A stretch of DNA of 64,000 nt from Prochlorococcus sp. AG-388-A04 (GTDB lineage Bacteria > Cyanobacteriota > Cyanobacteriia > PCC-6307 > Cyanobiaceae), in contig QCGL01000001.1 in NCBI GenBank assembly GCA_003279935.1, positions 105,849 through 169,848 of the forward strand, written 5' to 3'. Below, in pieces: positions 9,355 to 18,821 of the stretch. Position numbers and translations under genes: made by a program. The notes under the pieces are model-generated. The model ran no database searches. It saw nothing but the letters and a program-made list of their open reading frames with translations, and was not told the DNA's origin. Every line of letters starts with the position of its first letter. Within the stretch, counting starts at the first letter, position 1.

Positions 9355-10512
9355 TTAACAATCCTTATTTAAAGAAATTTGACCGAACTCCTTCATTCTT
9401 TCAATATTAGTTTGACACCTTGAAACTATTTCTTCATTACTAAAACCCTTAAGAAATGCAAGAATTGACATCCCGCCAGCACCAACCCCTTCTTTGACAT
9501 AACCTATTTCATAATCACTCAATTCTTTAAATTTAGATGATTTGAAATTCAGAGGGCTTGCAAATCCTAATAAGTTTACGTTGTATTTTTCACTTATTAA
9601 ATCTAATAAATCACCCAATGAATTATCTCTAACCAACCATCCAGTAGTAGCTATAAAAACGAAATCAACGAATTCCTGTTTTTCTTTAGAATCAATAAAT
9701 TCCAACGCAAGTAATATTACAGCTAACATTTGGCTCCCTCCAGATAATACAACAGATTGATTAGCTAATCTTGCCCCAATCAATAATCCCATAGAGAATG
9801 CTTGAAATGGATCTCCGACTGAAGAAATAACATCTAAAGAGTCAAAATTATTTTGTAAATTTGCTTTTAAAAGACCAGCTTTAATTACTTTTGTTTTTAA
9901 GTTCCTAGGAGCATTAATCAAACTGCTTCCTATTAAATTATTTACATTTAAGCCAAAAGCTTCCATTACTGCCTGAGCAGTTGTAGTTCCTCCTGGCACA
10001 GATTCTGAAATGAATATTGGTTGTTTCGTAGATTTTCCAATCTCTAGTCCTTTTTTGTAAAGATTCAAAACTCTCTCTTTATTCATAGATTTTCCAGTAG
10101 TCAAGCATTTAGCTGGCCCTACTAAATAATTTTCCACAGTTAAGTGACTAAAGTAAGGCTTTTCTTTTATTCCTATAGGAACAACTATTGGACTTGCGAG
10201 TATAAGTTTCCTACATACATAGCTTATTAATGCAGGAGTAACTCCTGCATTTAAAAAGGGTAATTTATATTTATGATCTATTGAAGCTCCAATAAGAAAA
10301 AACTCAGCATCTGCTAAGGGGGTTCTCCTTCTGGCTTTTGAATTAATTCCTGCTGCAGATATACCTTGAATTTGAGATGTTTCTGTTCCAGCAATCACAA
10401 GATAGAAAATAAAATTATTAATTTCTTTTTTAAGAAGATCTACCCTTTCAGAAAATAATTTTTGATTACCTTTACTTCCAAATAACTTTATCCCTAAATA
10501 CGATATATGCAT
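9355..10512 (-). CDS. CobT-like protein (TIGR00303 family)
   Basis: A 385-residue protein resembling the TIGR00303 family, distant relatives of nicotinate-nucleotide:dimethylbenzimidazole phosphoribosyltransferase found in cyanobacteria and archaea. Visible motifs: AGTETSQIQGISAAG near residue 42, a Gly-rich PGGTTTAQAVMEAFG near 169-183, SSVGDPFQAFSMG near 229, VVLSGGSQM near 254 and GVGAGGMSILA near 342. If it acts as CobT it attaches the lower ligand base of (pseudo)cobalamin. Picocyanobacteria make pseudocobalamin with adenine, so the true substrate may differ from that of classical CobT. It follows the DUF2232 gene by 14 bp. Confidence 0.75.
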   Translation of the reverse strand: MHISYLGIKLFGSKGNQKLFSERVDLLKKEINNFIFYLVIAGTETSQIQGISAAGINSKARRRTPLADAEFFLIGASIDHKYKLPFLNAGVTPALISYVCRKLILASPIVVPIGIKEKPYFSHLTVENYLVGPAKCLTTGKSMNKERVLNLYKKGLEIGKSTKQPIFISESVPGGTTTAQAVMEAFGLNVNNLIGSSLINAPRNLKTKVIKAGLLKANLQNNFDSLDVISSVGDPFQAFSMGLLIGARLANQSVVLSGGSQMLAVILLALEFIDSKEKQEFVDFVFIATTGWLVRDNSLGDLLDLISEKYNVNLLGFASPLNFKSSKFKELSDYEIGYVKEGVGAGGMSILAFLKGFSNEEIVSRCQTNIERMKEFGQISLNKDC

Positions 10513-10526
10513 TATTTAATATTATA

Positions 10527-11165
10527 TTAAATACCTAAATCAACAAATCCATTAATTATTTTTGGAGGATCAGGAATATTTGAATTTAATCTAGGGAAAA
10601 GAGAATATGCGAGTATATGTATAGTTAGAACATATACCATTTCTTGAAAAATTATTAATAATATTGCAACAAATTGGATCATTCGGATCGAAGGAGAGAA
10701 TGGCATATTAAATAGTTCAATAAATTTATCTATGAGGCCATAACTTGCTCTTGTAATTATTATCCAAAGATTATCCCCAACTAAAGTTGATAATGCAAGC
10801 ACCCTTATAAAAAAACCAAGTGTCCCCAGAACAAAGCCTACAAACCAACTAAGCCACCAATTTTTTTCCATAAACCAAGACCAGCCTAGCCAAAAAGCTA
10901 ATATCCCATATGGGAATAAAAATAAAGTTCCTCTTAATGGGCCCATAAGTATCAATAACAAAAGAAATTGTATTATGAGACCTTCAAAAGCAGTTTTAGT
11001 TCCTCTTCTCAAATGCAACAAGATGATAGGGAGAGGTAATATTAATCTCAACAAAGCTCCTCCTATTGGTAAATAGTATAAAGCGATCCAAAGTAATGAA
11101 GAGAGAGAGGCTAAATATGCAGGTTCAATTATATTAAGTGCCTCATTTTTATTTGAAAGTTTCAT
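10527..11165 (-). CDS. DUF2232-type integral membrane protein
   Basis: 212 residues with about six hydrophobic segments (around 14-48, 58-72, 74-96, 100-127, 160-190), few charges between them and a motif LLHLRRGTKTAFEGL near residue 49 typical of the DUF2232 membrane family in cyanobacteria. The family resembles small S-component-like or transporter-associated membrane proteins, but no function can be read from the sequence. Same strand and 14 bp before the CobT-like gene; the repeat-containing lipoprotein gene ends 21 bp upstream, so these four minus-strand genes with topA may form one transcript. Confidence 0.75.
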   Translation of the reverse strand: MKLSNKNEALNIIEPAYLASLSSLLWIALYYLPIGGALLRLILPLPIILLHLRRGTKTAFEGLIIQFLLLLILMGPLRGTLFLFPYGILAFWLGWSWFMEKNWWLSWFVGFVLGTLGFFIRVLALSTLVGDNLWIIITRASYGLIDKFIELFNMPFSPSIRMIQFVAILLIIFQEMVYVLTIHILAYSLFPRLNSNIPDPPKIINGFVDLGI

Positions 11166-11186
11166 ATGAAATTTTTATATAAATAT

Positions 11187-11765
11187 TTAATTACTTTTTA
11201 TAGTTTTTGGATCAAAATAACGTTCAATCTTTTCTATTTCAAAATTTACATCAGAATTTCTTAAAATGGTCCTTAAATCTTCAGTGGGATCTTTTGGATT
11301 TACATCTTTTAAAATAAAAATAATTTTGTACGATTTAGGCTGATATATTTTATTTTGCAAAAATATATTTTTATTAGAAATTTTTTTGTTGTTTTTTGAT
11401 TTCTTCTCAGACTTTTTTAAAACCTTATTTTTTAAATTATTTTTAATATCTTCTTTTATTTTTACTTCTTCAATATTTTTGTTTTTTTCAGGAATTCCCA
11501 CAGATTTAATATCAATATTATTCTCAAAATTATTTTTGACATCTTCTTTTATTTTTACCTCTTCAATATTTTTGTTTTTTTCTGCAATTACCTCAGATTC
11601 AATAACAATCTTTTTCTTTAAATTATTTTTAACATCTTCTTTTATTTTTGTCTCTTCAATAATTTTAAAACTGGATTCAAAAAAATTTCCAATTCTTCCT
11701 CCAGAACAAGACTGTAAAAAAATTAAAATAATAAAAATAAATAATTTACTTTTTGTAAAACCCAT
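11187..11765 (-). CDS. Repeat-containing lipoprotein, function unknown
   Basis: 192 residues. The N-terminus is a lipoprotein signal (LFIFIILIFLQSC, lipobox Cys 20). Residues 37-119 consist of two full and one partial copy of a 31-residue Lys/Glu-rich unit beginning EE(T/V)KIKED(V/I)KNN. Then comes a basic Lys/Ser/Asn linker and a C-terminal segment YKIIFILKDVNPKDPTEDLRTILR (about 145-168, in pieces) that looks like a conserved alpha/beta module. The gene ends 21 bp before DUF2232 and starts 2 bp after the topA stop. I do not recognise the family; the repeat part would form an extended, highly charged spacer between membrane and C-terminal module. Confidence 0.7.
   Translation of the reverse strand: MGFTKSKLFIFIILIFLQSCSGGRIGNFFESSFKIIEETKIKEDVKNNLKKKIVIESEVIAEKNKNIEEVKIKEDVKNNFENNIDIKSVGIPEKNKNIEEVKIKEDIKNNLKNKVLKKSEKKSKNNKKISNKNIFLQNKIYQPKSYKIIFILKDVNPKDPTEDLRTILRNSDVNFEIEKIERYFDPKTIKSN
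11409..11657 (-). repeat. Tandem 93-bp (31-codon) coding repeat
   Basis: Two complete 93-bp units (residues 37-67 and 68-98) and a partial third (99-119) inside the lipoprotein gene. The DNA is repeated as well as the protein: the stretch reading cttcttttatttttacttct on the plus strand recurs with only a few changes at the same 93-bp period, so the array is young enough to expand or contract by slippage or recombination. Confidence 0.9.
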
Positions 11766-11767
11766 AT

Positions 11768-14380
11768 TTATTTTTTACTTTTTTTATTCTTTGAGGTCTT
11801 TTTACTAATTACTTTATTTTTTTTGAAACCAGAGCCCTTTTTATCTTTCATTTTCTCTTCTATTAAAACTAAAGCATTATCAAGTGTAAATTTTTCTAAA
11901 TCAGTATCTTTAGGCAAAGAGACGTTTGTTTTTCCACACTTTATATATAATCCATATCGTCCATTTAAAATCTGAATTTTATCTTTTAATTCTTTAGGTT
12001 TTCCAAAATCCTTTATTACTTCTTGTCCTCCTCTTCCTAATTTTGGCATCGCGAGGATTTCTAATGCGCGCTTAAGATCAACCTTAAAAACATCATCTTC
12101 TTTTTTTAATGATCTATTTTCAGAATCATCTTCATTTTTTATCCATTTAATATATGGACCAAATCTTCCCCTATCTGCCTCAACAATTCCACCTTCGGGA
12201 TGTTCTCCTAACAATTTTGGTAAGCTTAATAGTTCTAGAGCTTCCAATAAAGTTAAGTCATCTGTTTTTAACTCTTTTGGTAAAGAGGCCCTTCTTGGCT
12301 TCGCTTTGTCTTCTTCAGTATTTCCTAACTGAACGTAAGGACCATAAGGGCCGAATCTTAAAAATACTTGCTCACCAGTTTTTGGATCAGTTCCAAGATC
12401 TGAGGGGCCACTAAGAATTTGGTCAACTTTCTTTTTATCTAAATCTCCAGGAGTAATATCCATAGGGAGATTACCTTTTGCCTGTATTTCATTTCCTGAT
12501 TCATCTATTTTTACCCCTTCAAGCCATGGCCCATTAGAACCAATTCTGACTACGCAAGGTAAGTCATCAAAATCAACTTGTCTGTATGCTTTCCCATCAA
12601 TATCACCTTCAGTTTTCTGGACTTTTACCTCAAGACCATTTTTACCTTTATAAAAAGTTTCTAAATATGGAAGCCACTCAAGATTACCTGAAGAAATTTC
12701 GTCCAATGAAGATTCCATTTTTGCCGTAAATGTAGTATCGACTAGATCAGGAAAGTGTTCCTCTAACAATGCCGTAACAGCAAAAGCTGTGAATGTAGGC
12801 GACAAGGAGTTTGAAGAAATATTTGCATAGCCCCTATCTACAATTGTTCCAATAATACTTGCATAAGTAGAAGGTCTTCCTATTCCCTCTTTTTCTAAAA
12901 CTTTGACTAATGCAGCCTCAGTATATCTAGCTGGTGATTTAGTTTCATGATAAGTAGCCTCTTTGCTATTAACTTCTAGAACAGAACCTTGAGTTAAATT
13001 AGGAAGAATGACTTCTTGCTGTTCAAGTGATGCGCTTGGATCATCACTACCTTCCACATAAGCTCTAAAAAAACCTGCAAAATCTATACTTTTTCCGCTT
13101 GACTTAAATAATCCTTCCCCAACTTCTATTTCAGCATTAATCATTGTTAATTTTGCTTCCGCCATTTGGCTGGCAACAGTTCTTTTCCAAATTAATTCAT
13201 ATAAAGATAGATCTCTTCCTGTCAGGTCTGTATCATTTGGAGTTTTAAAAACTTCTCCAGCAGGCCTGATCGCTTCATGTGCTTCTTGAGCATTCCTAGC
13301 ATTTGAATTAAATTGACGAGCTGAGCTTGATAAATATTCTTTCCCATATTTTGAGTTTACACATTCTCTCGCCGCTCTAATCGCTTGTTCAGAGAGATGT
13401 ACTGAATCAGTTCTCATATATGTAATAAAACCTTTCTCATATAAGCCTTGAGCGCATCTCATTGTTTCTCTTGCAGATAGTCGAAGTTTTCGATTAGCTT
13501 CCTGCTGCAAAGTACTAGTAGTAAAAGGTGGAACAGGCTTCCTAATTGTGGGTTTTTTTTCTACTTTTAAGACTTTCCACTTTTCCTTAGATAAAGTTTT
13601 GAGAAGACTCTTTGCCCTGTCTTCGTTCAAAATTAAAGATTTATTACCTTTTTTTAAGTTACCTGTCTTTTCATCAAAATCAGAACCGTTGGAGATTTTC
13701 TGGGCATTTAGACTAAATAACTTAGATTCAAAAGAAATATTATCTTTAAGCAAAGAGGCTTTTAATCCCCAGTAGGAGGCTTTTTTAAACGCTCTCCTTT
13801 CTCTTTCCTTGTTAACAAGCAATCTTACTGAAACAGACTGAACACGACCAGCAGATAGTCTGGGAGCTACTTTTTTCCAAAGTAATGGAGAAAGTTCATA
13901 TCCAAAAAGCCTATCAAGAATTCTTCTAGTTTCTTGAGCCTGAACTAATTCCATATCAATTTCTCTGGTCTCATCTAGTGCCTTATTAATTGCCTTTTTA
14001 GTAATTTCATGAAAAACCATTCGCTTAGTTGGGATTTTCGGTTTAAGAATTTGCATTAAGTGCCAACTTATACTCTCACCTTCCCTATCTTCGTCAGTTG
14101 CTAATAGCAATTGAGTAGCATCTTTTAAAGCATTTTTTAAATCTTTAACGACCTTCTTCTTTTCCTTTGGGATAATATAAAGTGGTTCAAAATCTTCTGT
14201 AGTGTTTACACCTATCCTTGACCATTTTTCTTTTTTAACTGATGCAGGAATTTCAGCTGCTCCTTTTGGAAGATCTCTTACATGTCCCATGGAAGCTAGA
14301 ACTTCATAATTAGGAGGCAAAAACCTTCTTATAGTTTTTGCCTTTGTGGGACTTTCAACAATAACAAGTGTGTGATCCAA
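11768..14380 (-). CDS. topA: DNA topoisomerase I
   Basis: Relaxes negative supercoils through a transient 5'-phosphotyrosine link. The TOPRIM domain starts at TLVIVESPTKAKTI (4-17) with the acidic DEDREGE motif near residue 117. The catalytic tyrosine is Y321 in GFITYMRTDS. RPAGEVFKTP and ARYTEAALVKVLEKEGIGRPSTYA follow as in all type IA enzymes. In place of Zn fingers the C-terminal third has repeated FGPY(V/I)K modules (near 670, 745, 815) and ends in a Lys-rich tail, the usual cyanobacterial form. 870 residues. Divergent from ndhB across 167 bp. Confidence 0.96.
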   Translation of the reverse strand: MDHTLVIVESPTKAKTIRRFLPPNYEVLASMGHVRDLPKGAAEIPASVKKEKWSRIGVNTTEDFEPLYIIPKEKKKVVKDLKNALKDATQLLLATDEDREGESISWHLMQILKPKIPTKRMVFHEITKKAINKALDETREIDMELVQAQETRRILDRLFGYELSPLLWKKVAPRLSAGRVQSVSVRLLVNKERERRAFKKASYWGLKASLLKDNISFESKLFSLNAQKISNGSDFDEKTGNLKKGNKSLILNEDRAKSLLKTLSKEKWKVLKVEKKPTIRKPVPPFTTSTLQQEANRKLRLSARETMRCAQGLYEKGFITYMRTDSVHLSEQAIRAARECVNSKYGKEYLSSSARQFNSNARNAQEAHEAIRPAGEVFKTPNDTDLTGRDLSLYELIWKRTVASQMAEAKLTMINAEIEVGEGLFKSSGKSIDFAGFFRAYVEGSDDPSASLEQQEVILPNLTQGSVLEVNSKEATYHETKSPARYTEAALVKVLEKEGIGRPSTYASIIGTIVDRGYANISSNSLSPTFTAFAVTALLEEHFPDLVDTTFTAKMESSLDEISSGNLEWLPYLETFYKGKNGLEVKVQKTEGDIDGKAYRQVDFDDLPCVVRIGSNGPWLEGVKIDESGNEIQAKGNLPMDITPGDLDKKKVDQILSGPSDLGTDPKTGEQVFLRFGPYGPYVQLGNTEEDKAKPRRASLPKELKTDDLTLLEALELLSLPKLLGEHPEGGIVEADRGRFGPYIKWIKNEDDSENRSLKKEDDVFKVDLKRALEILAMPKLGRGGQEVIKDFGKPKELKDKIQILNGRYGLYIKCGKTNVSLPKDTDLEKFTLDNALVLIEEKMKDKKGSGFKKNKVISKKTSKNKKSKK

Positions 14381-14547
14381 GGTCTATTTCGATAAAATTA
14401 GTGTTTTTTTAATCAATTAGGGCATATTATGATGTATTGAAACCCTTTAAGCAATATTGCTCGAAGATTTCAAAACTTATACCCACAAATTATAATCAAG
14501 TAAGTTTAACTCTTACATCCTTACAATCAAACATTCAATTTAATTAA

Positions 14548-16068
14548 GTGCAGAACGAAATCTTTACAATTAATTTAAATGCTCAAGCAATTATTCCAGA
14601 AGCTTTCATTTTGCTTGGTATTGTTGGAACTCTTCTTGTGGATCTTGCTGGCGAAAAAACTGCCTCAAGGTGGGCACCAGTTATTTGTTACATTTCATTA
14701 GGCAGTTCTCTTATAAGTCTTGCTTTACAGTGGAGTAACCCTGTAAATAGTGCATTCCTTGGCTCTTTTAATTCAGATAATTTAGCTATTGCATTTAGAT
14801 CAATTATTGCACTATCAACTCTAATTTCCTTACTTATTAGTTGGCGTTACACAGAGCAAAGTGGAAGTCCAATTGGGGAATTCGCTGCAATAGTCTTATC
14901 AGCAACTTTAGGAGCTATGCTTTTGTGTGGATCTACGGACCTTGTTAGTGTATTTATATCTTTAGAGACTTTATCAGTAGCTAGTTATTGTCTTTCTGGT
15001 TATCTCAAGAGAGACCCTAGGAGTTCAGAGGCCGCTTTAAAATATCTCCTAGTTGGATCAGCTGCTGCTGCTGTTTATTTATATGGATCCTCATTCCTTT
15101 ATGGTCTTAGTGGTTCCACAAACTTATCAACCATTGGGGTAGAGATAATAAATAAACCATCATTTATTACATCCTTATCACTAGTATTTGTCTTATCAAC
15201 TGTTGCTTTTAAGATTGCTGCAGTTCCTTTTCATCAATGGACACCTGATGTTTATGAGGGATCCCCAACGCCTGTAGTAGCTTTTTTATCTGTAGGATCT
15301 AAGACTGCCGGATTTGCTTTTGCAATAAGAATTTTAAGCACTACTTTTTCTTCATTCGATGAACAATGGAAACTATTATTTACAATTTTAGCAATCTTGA
15401 GTATGGCACTAGGAAATATTGTGGCATTGGCCCAAACCTCAATGAAAAGAATGTTGGCTTACAGTTCAATTGGTCAAGCGGGATTTGTAATGATTGGAAT
15501 AGTATCTGGAACACAAGATGGTCTTTCATCAGCTGTTTTATATTTAGCTGCATATTTGTTTATGAATCTAGGGGCTTTTTCATGTGTAATACTCTTTTCA
15601 CTCCGAACTGGATCAGATAGAATTACAGATTATTCAGGCCTTTATCAAAAAGATCCTTTAATTACTTTAGGTCTGAGCCTATGTCTTCTTTCTCTTGGTG
15701 GGCTTCCGCCTATGTTAGGTTTTTTCGGGAAAATATATTTGTTTTTTGCGGGTTGGGCTAACCATCAATACCTTTTAGTAGTGGTCGGATTAATAACTTC
15801 AGTAATTTCAATTTATTACTACATCTCGGTTATAAAAATGATGGTAGTAAAAGAACCACAAGAAGCTTCTGAAATAGTTAAATCTTATCCAGAGATCAAA
15901 TGGAATATTATTGGATTACCACCACTTAGAATTGCATTATATACTTGCATAGCTGTTACAGCTTTAGGAGGAATACTTTCTAACCCTCTTTTCAAATTAG
16001 CTAATTCAGCAGTATCAGAAACTCCTTTTTTACAGGATATATTAGCGACAACAAATAATGTTCTTTAA
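14548..16068 (+). CDS. ndhB: NAD(P)H-quinone oxidoreductase (NDH-1) subunit 2
   Basis: Proton-pumping antiporter-like subunit of the photosynthetic complex I, used in respiration and cyclic electron flow in thylakoids. 506 residues with about 14 hydrophobic helices. Family marks include [29 protein letters not shown] (split near residues 136-164, with the conserved Glu and Lys), [23 protein letters not shown] near 221-243 and [11 protein letters not shown] near 309. The start is GTG at 14548; the first ATG in frame would be far downstream. Followed after 14 bp by an ABC ATPase gene on the same strand. Confidence 0.96.
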   Translation: MQNEIFTINLNAQAIIPEAFILLGIVGTLLVDLAGEKTASRWAPVICYISLGSSLISLALQWSNPVNSAFLGSFNSDNLAIAFRSIIALSTLISLLISWRYTEQSGSPIGEFAAIVLSATLGAMLLCGSTDLVSVFISLETLSVASYCLSGYLKRDPRSSEAALKYLLVGSAAAAVYLYGSSFLYGLSGSTNLSTIGVEIINKPSFITSLSLVFVLSTVAFKIAAVPFHQWTPDVYEGSPTPVVAFLSVGSKTAGFAFAIRILSTTFSSFDEQWKLLFTILAILSMALGNIVALAQTSMKRMLAYSSIGQAGFVMIGIVSGTQDGLSSAVLYLAAYLFMNLGAFSCVILFSLRTGSDRITDYSGLYQKDPLITLGLSLCLLSLGGLPPMLGFFGKIYLFFAGWANHQYLLVVVGLITSVISIYYYISVIKMMVVKEPQEASEIVKSYPEIKWNIIGLPPLRIALYTCIAVTALGGILSNPLFKLANSAVSETPFLQDILATTNNVL

Positions 16069-16082
16069 AAGAGTATTAATAA

Positions 16083-16769
16083 ATGACTAAAAAAGTTGCG
16101 ACCTTAGAAAAAGTATCAAAAATGTATGGCAAAGATGAACTTATCGTAAAAGCCTTAGATAATGTGAATTTAGAAATTTATAAAGGGGACTATTTGGCTG
16201 TTATGGGCGCAAGTGGTTCAGGTAAAAGTACTGCAATGAACATTATTGGCTGTCTAGACAGACCATCTCAAGGCGTTTATAAATTAAATGGAACTCCTGT
16301 TGAAAATTTATCTGATGATGAATTAGCTGAGTTAAGAAACCAAAAATTAGGATTTGTTTTCCAACAATTCCACCTTCTCTCAGACGCTACAGCACTAGAA
16401 AATGTTCTTTTACCGATGATTTATGCAGGAGTAGATCCTATAGAAAGAGAAAAAAGAGCAAAAAATGCACTAGACAAAGTTGGACTTTCTGAGAGAGTAA
16501 ATAATCGTCCTAATCAATTGTCAGGAGGGCAACAACAACGTGTAGCTATTGCAAGAGCAATTATCAATAATCCTGCAATTTTATTAGCCGATGAACCCAC
16601 TGGCGCTTTAGATTCAAAGACGACAGAAGATGTATTAGATCTTTTTGATAAACTTCATGAATCAGGTATAACTATAGTTTTAGTTACGCACGAAGATGAA
16701 GTTGCAAGTCGGGCAAAGAAAATAGCAAAGTTTAAAGATGGGAAAATAATTGAATTAAAAGTTAAATAA
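16083..16769 (+). CDS. ABC transporter ATP-binding protein, MacB/LolD/DevA type
   Basis: 228-residue ATPase. Walker A GASGSGKST at 42-50, Q-loop FQQFHLL near 93-99, signature LSGGQQQR near 144-151, Walker B LLADEPTGALD near 165 and H-loop VTHE near 200. The combination NIIGCLDRPSQG after Walker A and EPTGALDSKT after Walker B is typical of the MacB/LolD/DevA group, whose members work with a FtsX-like permease and sometimes an adaptor protein. No such permease is adjacent. Convergent with birA with a 2-bp gap. Confidence 0.9.
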   Translation: MTKKVATLEKVSKMYGKDELIVKALDNVNLEIYKGDYLAVMGASGSGKSTAMNIIGCLDRPSQGVYKLNGTPVENLSDDELAELRNQKLGFVFQQFHLLSDATALENVLLPMIYAGVDPIEREKRAKNALDKVGLSERVNNRPNQLSGGQQQRVAIARAIINNPAILLADEPTGALDSKTTEDVLDLFDKLHESGITIVLVTHEDEVASRAKKIAKFKDGKIIELKVK

Positions 16770-16771
16770 AT

Positions 16772-17521
16772 TTAAAACCTCGTTAATATTTTCTCTTGGA
16801 TTCCATTATAAATTCTCAAATTCCCATTTTTATCTACCTCTTTTATTAACCAATCATTTGAGTTATAACCTCTAGGTAAATGTTTTTTTGTAAGATATTT
16901 ATTTGCATTTTTAATAATACATTCTTTTCTATCATTACATTCGACTGACTCATGAATAGTTTTAAGGATTTTTGCAGTCCAAACATGTTCACATATATTT
17001 TTAGTATTAAGTATTTCAGATAAAGCAATGCCCTCTAATGGAGTTTTATTTAAAAAATTCATGCCGATACCTATCCTTAAATAGATAATTTCTTTCCCTC
17101 TTGTTATCACTCTGGGTAAAAATCCAATTAATTTTTTTGAATTAAAAAAAATATCATTTGGCCATTTTAAATCGACTTTTATAGATTCCTTATTCAACAT
17201 TTCACATAACTTAATTGCAAATGAAAGACTAAATATCTCACTTGAAAATTTTGAGGTAAAAATTGGATAAGCCGCACTTAGCCATATTCCTCCTTTAGGC
17301 GAAATCCATCGTCTTGAATTCTGACCTGTTCCTAAAAATTGTTCTTTAGCTACTATTGCTCTTGGTTTATATCTTTTGATTGGAGAATCTTGGAGCCAAT
17401 TTGTTAGTTCGTATTCAGTACTTTTACATTTTAATTTGTATTGAAGTTTCCAATTAGGACAAGCTTCCTGGATTTTTTTGTAGTAATATGCAGTCTTAGC
17501 TACTGATCCTAAAACTTTCAC
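16772..17521 (-). CDS. birA: Biotin--[acetyl-CoA-carboxylase] ligase
   Basis: Activates biotin as biotinyl-AMP and transfers it to the carrier lysine of acetyl-CoA carboxylase (AccB). The ligase loop is recognisable as AKEQFLGTGQNSRRWISPKGG (split near 58-78), followed by KWPNDIFFNSKKLIGFLP near 120-137 and GIGMNFLN near 150. There is no N-terminal DNA-binding domain, so this is the monofunctional class. 249 residues is normal. The core Gly-rich loop reads GTGQNSRRW instead of the common GRGRxGRxW, a moderate divergence. Confidence 0.88.
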   Translation of the reverse strand: MKVLGSVAKTAYYYKKIQEACPNWKLQYKLKCKSTEYELTNWLQDSPIKRYKPRAIVAKEQFLGTGQNSRRWISPKGGIWLSAAYPIFTSKFSSEIFSLSFAIKLCEMLNKESIKVDLKWPNDIFFNSKKLIGFLPRVITRGKEIIYLRIGIGMNFLNKTPLEGIALSEILNTKNICEHVWTAKILKTIHESVECNDRKECIIKNANKYLTKKHLPRGYNSNDWLIKEVDKNGNLRIYNGIQEKILTRF

Positions 17522-17596
17522 AAATCCTTAATATAAAAAACAGGCAATCTTGACAAGATTAAATTATCTTAAATCTTATAACTTAAATTATATCAA

Positions 17597-17635
17597 TTGA
17601 ATAAAAGATATTTACCAATATTGAATAAAAGATAT
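17597..17635 (+). repeat. 15-bp direct repeat, 24-bp period, at the DUF721 start
   Basis: The sequence ttgaataaaagatat occurs at 17597-17611 and again at 17621-17635. In frame it encodes LNKRY(L/P) twice. Both copies carry a TTG and the true ATG follows after one more 24-bp step (17645), so the duplication creates alternative starts. Confidence 0.85.
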
Positions 17636-18079
17636 CCATCATCAATGCGCAATTGTATTGATAATTTCAAAAAATCATGGAAAGACTTAAATAAACTATC
17701 CAAACTAAATGAGAATTGGGAAAAATTAATTGGTCCGGAATTATCTAAAGCATGTAAGCCCTTAAAAATTGAACAGAAGACTCTTATTATTGCTGTAAAT
17801 CATCCACAATGGAGGCAGGCACTAATTTATAACAAACATAGATTAAAGGAGAGTATTAGCGGATTTGGAATAAATTTAAATGAAATAAAGATAATTCAAA
17901 ATTATGAAGTCAAAAGCTTAGATAAAAAAGAGATTAATGCAAAAACAGTCTGGGAAAATCATCCGAGCAGAATAAAGAATAATAATATGGTTAATTGCAA
18001 AATATGCAATAGTCCTGCACCGGAAGGTGAGATATCAAGATGGGGGAAATGTACTTTTTGTTGGAGAAAAAATATTTAA
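17597..18079 (+). CDS. DUF721 protein with C-terminal zinc ribbon
   Basis: 160 residues if started at TTG 17597. The ATG at 17645 (144 residues, MRNCIDNFKKSW) is the safer start, because the preceding 16 residues come from a tandem duplication. The DUF721 core (about 30-100: W..LIGPELS..CKPLKI...L.I.V.HPQWRQAL) is the DciA-like fold found in proteins that load or regulate replicative helicase in many bacteria. The C-terminus has CKIC-x16-CTFC, four cysteines that could bind zinc, a cyanobacterial addition. Divergent from birA. The link to helicase loading is family knowledge, not shown here. Confidence 0.75.
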   Translation: MNKRYLPILNKRYPSSMRNCIDNFKKSWKDLNKLSKLNENWEKLIGPELSKACKPLKIEQKTLIIAVNHPQWRQALIYNKHRLKESISGFGINLNEIKIIQNYEVKSLDKKEINAKTVWENHPSRIKNNNMVNCKICNSPAPEGEISRWGKCTFCWRKNI

Positions 18080-18087
18080 GATGAATT

Positions 18088-18789
18088 TTATTTTTCTAAT
18101 ATTAATATTCCCATTTGATTGAAAAAAATAGTCCTATATTCAACTTTCTTAAACCCTACTCCTTTTGCAATTAGCATAAGTTCGTTTCCCTTTGGAAAAT
18201 TTTTTATACTTTTTTCAATATAAGAATATTCTTTACTTAATCTAAAAATTTTTGAAATTGGCACCACAACAAATCTTAAATATATTTTTTGAAATAAATC
18301 AGCTACAGAATTAAATTTAGAATGATTAAAGTCAAGAAAACCAGCTCTACCTGTATCACTTAAAAGATTAAATACTTTTTTTAGTCCTTCTTCTACATTG
18401 ACCAGGTTTCTTAAACCGTAAGACATACAAATTCCATCATAATTTTTTAAATCTTCATCTATTTCTAAGATATCTTGCATCTCCCAACAGATAAATTTAT
18501 TTTCAATCAATTTCGACTTTTCCATTGCAATATTTAAAATTTCTTTTGCACTATCTATTCCAGTAACACTTCCATTGGGCCTTACTTTTTTAAAAATTAA
18601 AAATGATAGATCCCCAGTTCCACAACATAAATCAGCCCAATTTTCCCCATCAATTGGCTTTAATAAATCAACTAATGTCTTTTTCCAATATTTGTGTAAT
18701 CCCATACTAAGCAAACTATTTAAAAAGTCATAACTACAAGAAATTTTATTAAAAATAGTTTTAACCTCATTAGTTTTTTTATATCGCAT
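18088..18789 (-). CDS. menG: UbiE/MenG-type methyltransferase (demethylphylloquinone methyltransferase)
   Basis: SAM-dependent C-methyltransferase; in cyanobacteria the UbiE homologue makes the last ring methylation of phylloquinone, the A1 acceptor of photosystem I. 233 residues with VKTIFNKISCSYDFLNSLLSMGLHKYWKK split over 9-37 (the UbiE/Coq5 signature F..I...YD..N...S.G.H..W), SAM motif I ADLCCGTGDLS near 52-62 and motif MSYGLRNLVNVEEGLKKVFNLL split near 123-144 (the GLRN box). Starts at ATG 18789; 32 bp separate it from hisF upstream on the same strand. Confidence 0.9.
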   Translation of the reverse strand: MRYKKTNEVKTIFNKISCSYDFLNSLLSMGLHKYWKKTLVDLLKPIDGENWADLCCGTGDLSFLIFKKVRPNGSVTGIDSAKEILNIAMEKSKLIENKFICWEMQDILEIDEDLKNYDGICMSYGLRNLVNVEEGLKKVFNLLSDTGRAGFLDFNHSKFNSVADLFQKIYLRFVVVPISKIFRLSKEYSYIEKSIKNFPKGNELMLIAKGVGFKKVEYRTIFFNQMGILILEK

Positions 18790-18821
18790 ATTTAAATATT
18801 TTTAATTAATGATAAATTTTT

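Noticed and set aside
11386..11808. 140-codon plus-strand ORF
   Set aside because: Mirror of the Lys/Glu repeats of the lipoprotein on the minus strand, giving a Phe/Ser-rich frame without a family match.
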